Assembly (NCBI GenBank): GCA_913020095.1
Contig: CAJWAH010000069.1
Coordinates: 1-7,270, forward strand
DNA length: 7,270 nt
Direction of reading: 5' to 3'
DNA from: an uncultured Synechococcus sp.
GTDB taxonomy: Bacteria > Cyanobacteriota > Cyanobacteriia > PCC-6307 > Cyanobiaceae
Positions 5,899 through 7,270 of this stretch are shown here, piece by piece. The translations under genes and the position numbers were made by a program. The notes under the pieces are model-generated. The model was not told the origin of the DNA and made no database searches. It saw only the letters and a list, made by a program, of their open reading frames with translations. Numbering within the stretch: the first letter of the stretch is position 1; the number at the start of each line of letters is the position of its first letter.

Positions 5899-6489
5899 AT
5901 GGCTACCAAAATTGCACTACAAGCCATTGTTCTCAGCGGTGGGGCCAGCCGGCGCATGGGCCGGGATAAGGCCTTGCTTCCCCATGCCGCTGGCGGCACC
6001 TGGTTGGAGCACATCACGGGCCTGCTCAACAGCCTGGATCTCCCGGTGCTGGTGCTCACCATCCACCGCAGCCATGAACAGCTGCTGCAAACAAGCCACG
6101 GGGTGAGCGTGCAGCGCGATGCCACACCAGGAGCAGGCCCGCTTCAAGCCATTGCACCGGTGTTTCCCGCCGATCAGCAGCAAGCCCTGCTGATCGCACC
6201 AGTGGACATGCCCGATCTGCAGGCTGATGGCTTACAGCAACTCATCAGCAGCTGGCAGCAGCAACCCACTGCAGCAGCCGTAGCCCACGACGGCGAACGC
6301 CTGCAGCCCCTGCTGGGCATTTATCCGGGCGGAAGCAAACAACGCCAATCCATGCTGGAAACACTCGCCGCCGGTCACAACAGTTGGATGGCCTGGCTCG
6401 AGCAAATCCCCTACCGAGCCGTGAGCCTGCCGCCAGGGCAACTGCGCAACTGCAATCACCCCAATGACGACTCCAGGGCGATTGATTGA
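5899..6489 (+). CDS. mobA: MobA, molybdenum cofactor guanylyltransferase
   Basis: MobA joins GMP from GTP to Mo-molybdopterin, giving the MGD cofactor form used by NarB. With ATG 5899 the protein has 196 residues, typical for the family. The nucleotide-binding motif LSGGASRRMGRDKALL lies at 12-27, including Gly14-Gly15, Arg19 and Asp23-Lys24. RDATPGAGPLQAI at 73-85 is the conserved substrate loop, Asp103 in VDMP is the expected Mg2+ ligand, and NCNHPNDD near the C-terminus matches the family's N-x-N-x-P ending. A longer frame from ATG 5818 was rejected because that codon lies inside the NtcA site and adds 27 residues before a motif that is normally very near the N-terminus. No Shine-Dalgarno sequence is seen. 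It is divergent from nrtP and overlaps moaA by 26 nt, so the two are probably co-transcribed. Confidence 0.93.
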   Translation: MATKIALQAIVLSGGASRRMGRDKALLPHAAGGTWLEHITGLLNSLDLPVLVLTIHRSHEQLLQTSHGVSVQRDATPGAGPLQAIAPVFPADQQQALLIAPVDMPDLQADGLQQLISSWQQQPTAAAVAHDGERLQPLLGIYPGGSKQRQSMLETLAAGHNSWMAWLEQIPYRAVSLPPGQLRNCNHPNDDSRAID

Positions 6490-7270
6490 TCAACACAACA
6501 GGCCCTTGGGGGTGTTGCGGCTGTCGCTGACGGCCCGCTGCAATCTGTCTTGCCCGTACTGCCAACCCGATGGCGGCGAGGACACACGCCTTTCGCTGCA
6601 CCAACGGCTGCAGCTGATCCGTGCCTGCTGCGAACTGGGCCTGACCACCCTGCGGCTCACGGGCGGAGAACCGCTACTCGCCCCTGAATTGGATGAGCTG
6701 CTGCAAACGATTCAGCAGGGCCGCAACAGCCGCCACGACCCGTTGCATCATCTGCAGGAGGTGGCCCTAACCACCAATGGCACGCTGCTGGACGGTTGCC
6801 GAGCCGAGCAACTCAAACAAGCGGGCCTGGATCGCATCACCATCAGCCTCGATGGGGCCACCGGGGCCAGCGTGAGCCGCATGGCCGGCCTGCAAGGGGG
6901 CGAGCGCCATGGCGAACAGCTACTGCAACGCGTGCTGCAAGGCATTGCTGCAGCCAAAGCCGCTGGCTTCCACGCCGAATCCGGCGCCATCAAGATCAAC
7001 AGCGTCATCCAGCGCGGCCGCAACGACGATCAGCTGCTTCCCCTGGCCGAATTGGCGCGCCAGCAGAACGTGGAGCTGCGGCTGATCGAATACATGGATG
7101 TGGGCAACCGCAACGGCTGGTCAGCAGCAGAGGTGGTGCCCGCCAGCGAACTCCTCAGCCAACTGCAACAGCGTTGGCCACTGGAACCGTTAGGGCGGCC
7201 CCAACACGGCACCGCCAGCCGCTGGCGTTACCGCGATGGCGCAGGACACATCGCTGCAGTGGCTTCAATA
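6464..7270 (+). CDS. moaA: MoaA, GTP 3',8-cyclase (3' end outside window)
   Basis: MoaA is a radical-SAM enzyme that turns GTP into 3',8-cyclo-7,8-dihydro-GTP, the first step of molybdopterin synthesis. The visible 269 codons are open to the window edge; the family is about 325-340 residues. After an N-terminal LIDQHNRPLGVLRLSLTARC comes the radical-SAM cluster motif CNLSCPYC with Cys26, Cys30 and Cys33. LRLTGGEPLL, LTTNGTLL, RITISLDG and IKINSVIQRGRNDD follow in the normal family order, then LRLIEYMDVG. The second [4Fe-4S] cysteines lie in the missing C-terminus and cannot be checked. ATG 6464 gives the expected N-terminal length. It begins inside the last nine codons of mobA in another frame, which suggests translational coupling. 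Its product feeds the same cofactor pathway that MobA finishes. Confidence 0.95.
   Translation, partial: MTTPGRLIDQHNRPLGVLRLSLTARCNLSCPYCQPDGGEDTRLSLHQRLQLIRACCELGLTTLRLTGGEPLLAPELDELLQTIQQGRNSRHDPLHHLQEVALTTNGTLLDGCRAEQLKQAGLDRITISLDGATGASVSRMAGLQGGERHGEQLLQRVLQGIAAAKAAGFHAESGAIKINSVIQRGRNDDQLLPLAELARQQNVELRLIEYMDVGNRNGWSAAEVVPASELLSQLQQRWPLEPLGRPQHGTASRWRYRDGAGHIAAVASI

Noticed and set aside
5896..5906. GTA...TAC pair at the mobA start as a second NtcA site
   Set aside because: The spacing is 5 nt (GTAATGGCTAC), not 8.
6245..6604. - strand ORF of 119 codons across the mobA-moaA junction
   Set aside because: It is antisense to two clearly identified genes and shows no domain.

Overview
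The window looks like part of the nitrate-assimilation region of a marine picocyanobacterium (Synechococcus/Cyanobium type). This rests on recognising the protein families and on gene content: a ferredoxin-type cyanobacterial NarB, an NNP-family nitrate permease instead of an ABC transporter, a NarM homologue, Moco genes, and an NtcA-type palindrome in the main divergent promoter region. Genes are tightly packed, with overlapping ends. No rRNA, tRNA, CRISPR array, insertion sequence or phage gene was seen.

Layout from left to right. (1) nt 1-974, + strand: the 3' part of a gene for a TrpD-fold protein (anthranilate phosphoribosyltransferase family) whose signature catalytic motifs are replaced; its 5' end lies outside the window. 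(2) nt 965-1168, - strand: a 67-residue protein with one membrane helix and no known function, overlapping the previous gene tail to tail. (3) nt 1169-1408: a spacer with a doubtful 46-codon ORF and weak promoter-like elements. (4) nt 1409-1864, + strand: narM, the nitrate-reductase-associated protein. (5) nt 1845-4064, - strand: narB, assimilatory nitrate reductase, overlapping narM by 20 nt tail to tail. (6) nt 4078-4112: a strong intrinsic terminator on the - strand between nrtP and narB, ending only 13 nt before the best narB start. (7) nt 4130-5689, - strand: nrtP (also called napA), the nitrate/nitrite permease. (8) nt 5690-5898: a divergent regulatory region with a perfect GTA-N8-TAC NtcA site placed correctly for an NtcA-activated nrtP promoter. 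(9) nt 5899-6489, + strand: mobA. (10) nt 6464-7270, + strand: moaA, overlapping mobA by 26 nt and running off the right edge.

The genes form one functional unit. NrtP imports nitrate and NarB reduces it to nitrite using a [4Fe-4S] cluster and bis-molybdopterin guanine dinucleotide. MoaA starts molybdopterin synthesis from GTP, MobA adds GMP to give the MGD form, and NarM is needed for active NarB. Nitrite reductase (nirA) and the other Moco genes are not in the window. The TrpD-like gene and the small membrane protein are neighbours whose link to nitrate use is unknown. Most of the window is well-understood biology. The items most worth a second look are the terminator immediately before narB, the NtcA site between nrtP and mobA, the degenerate TrpD paralogue, and the uncharacterised small protein.
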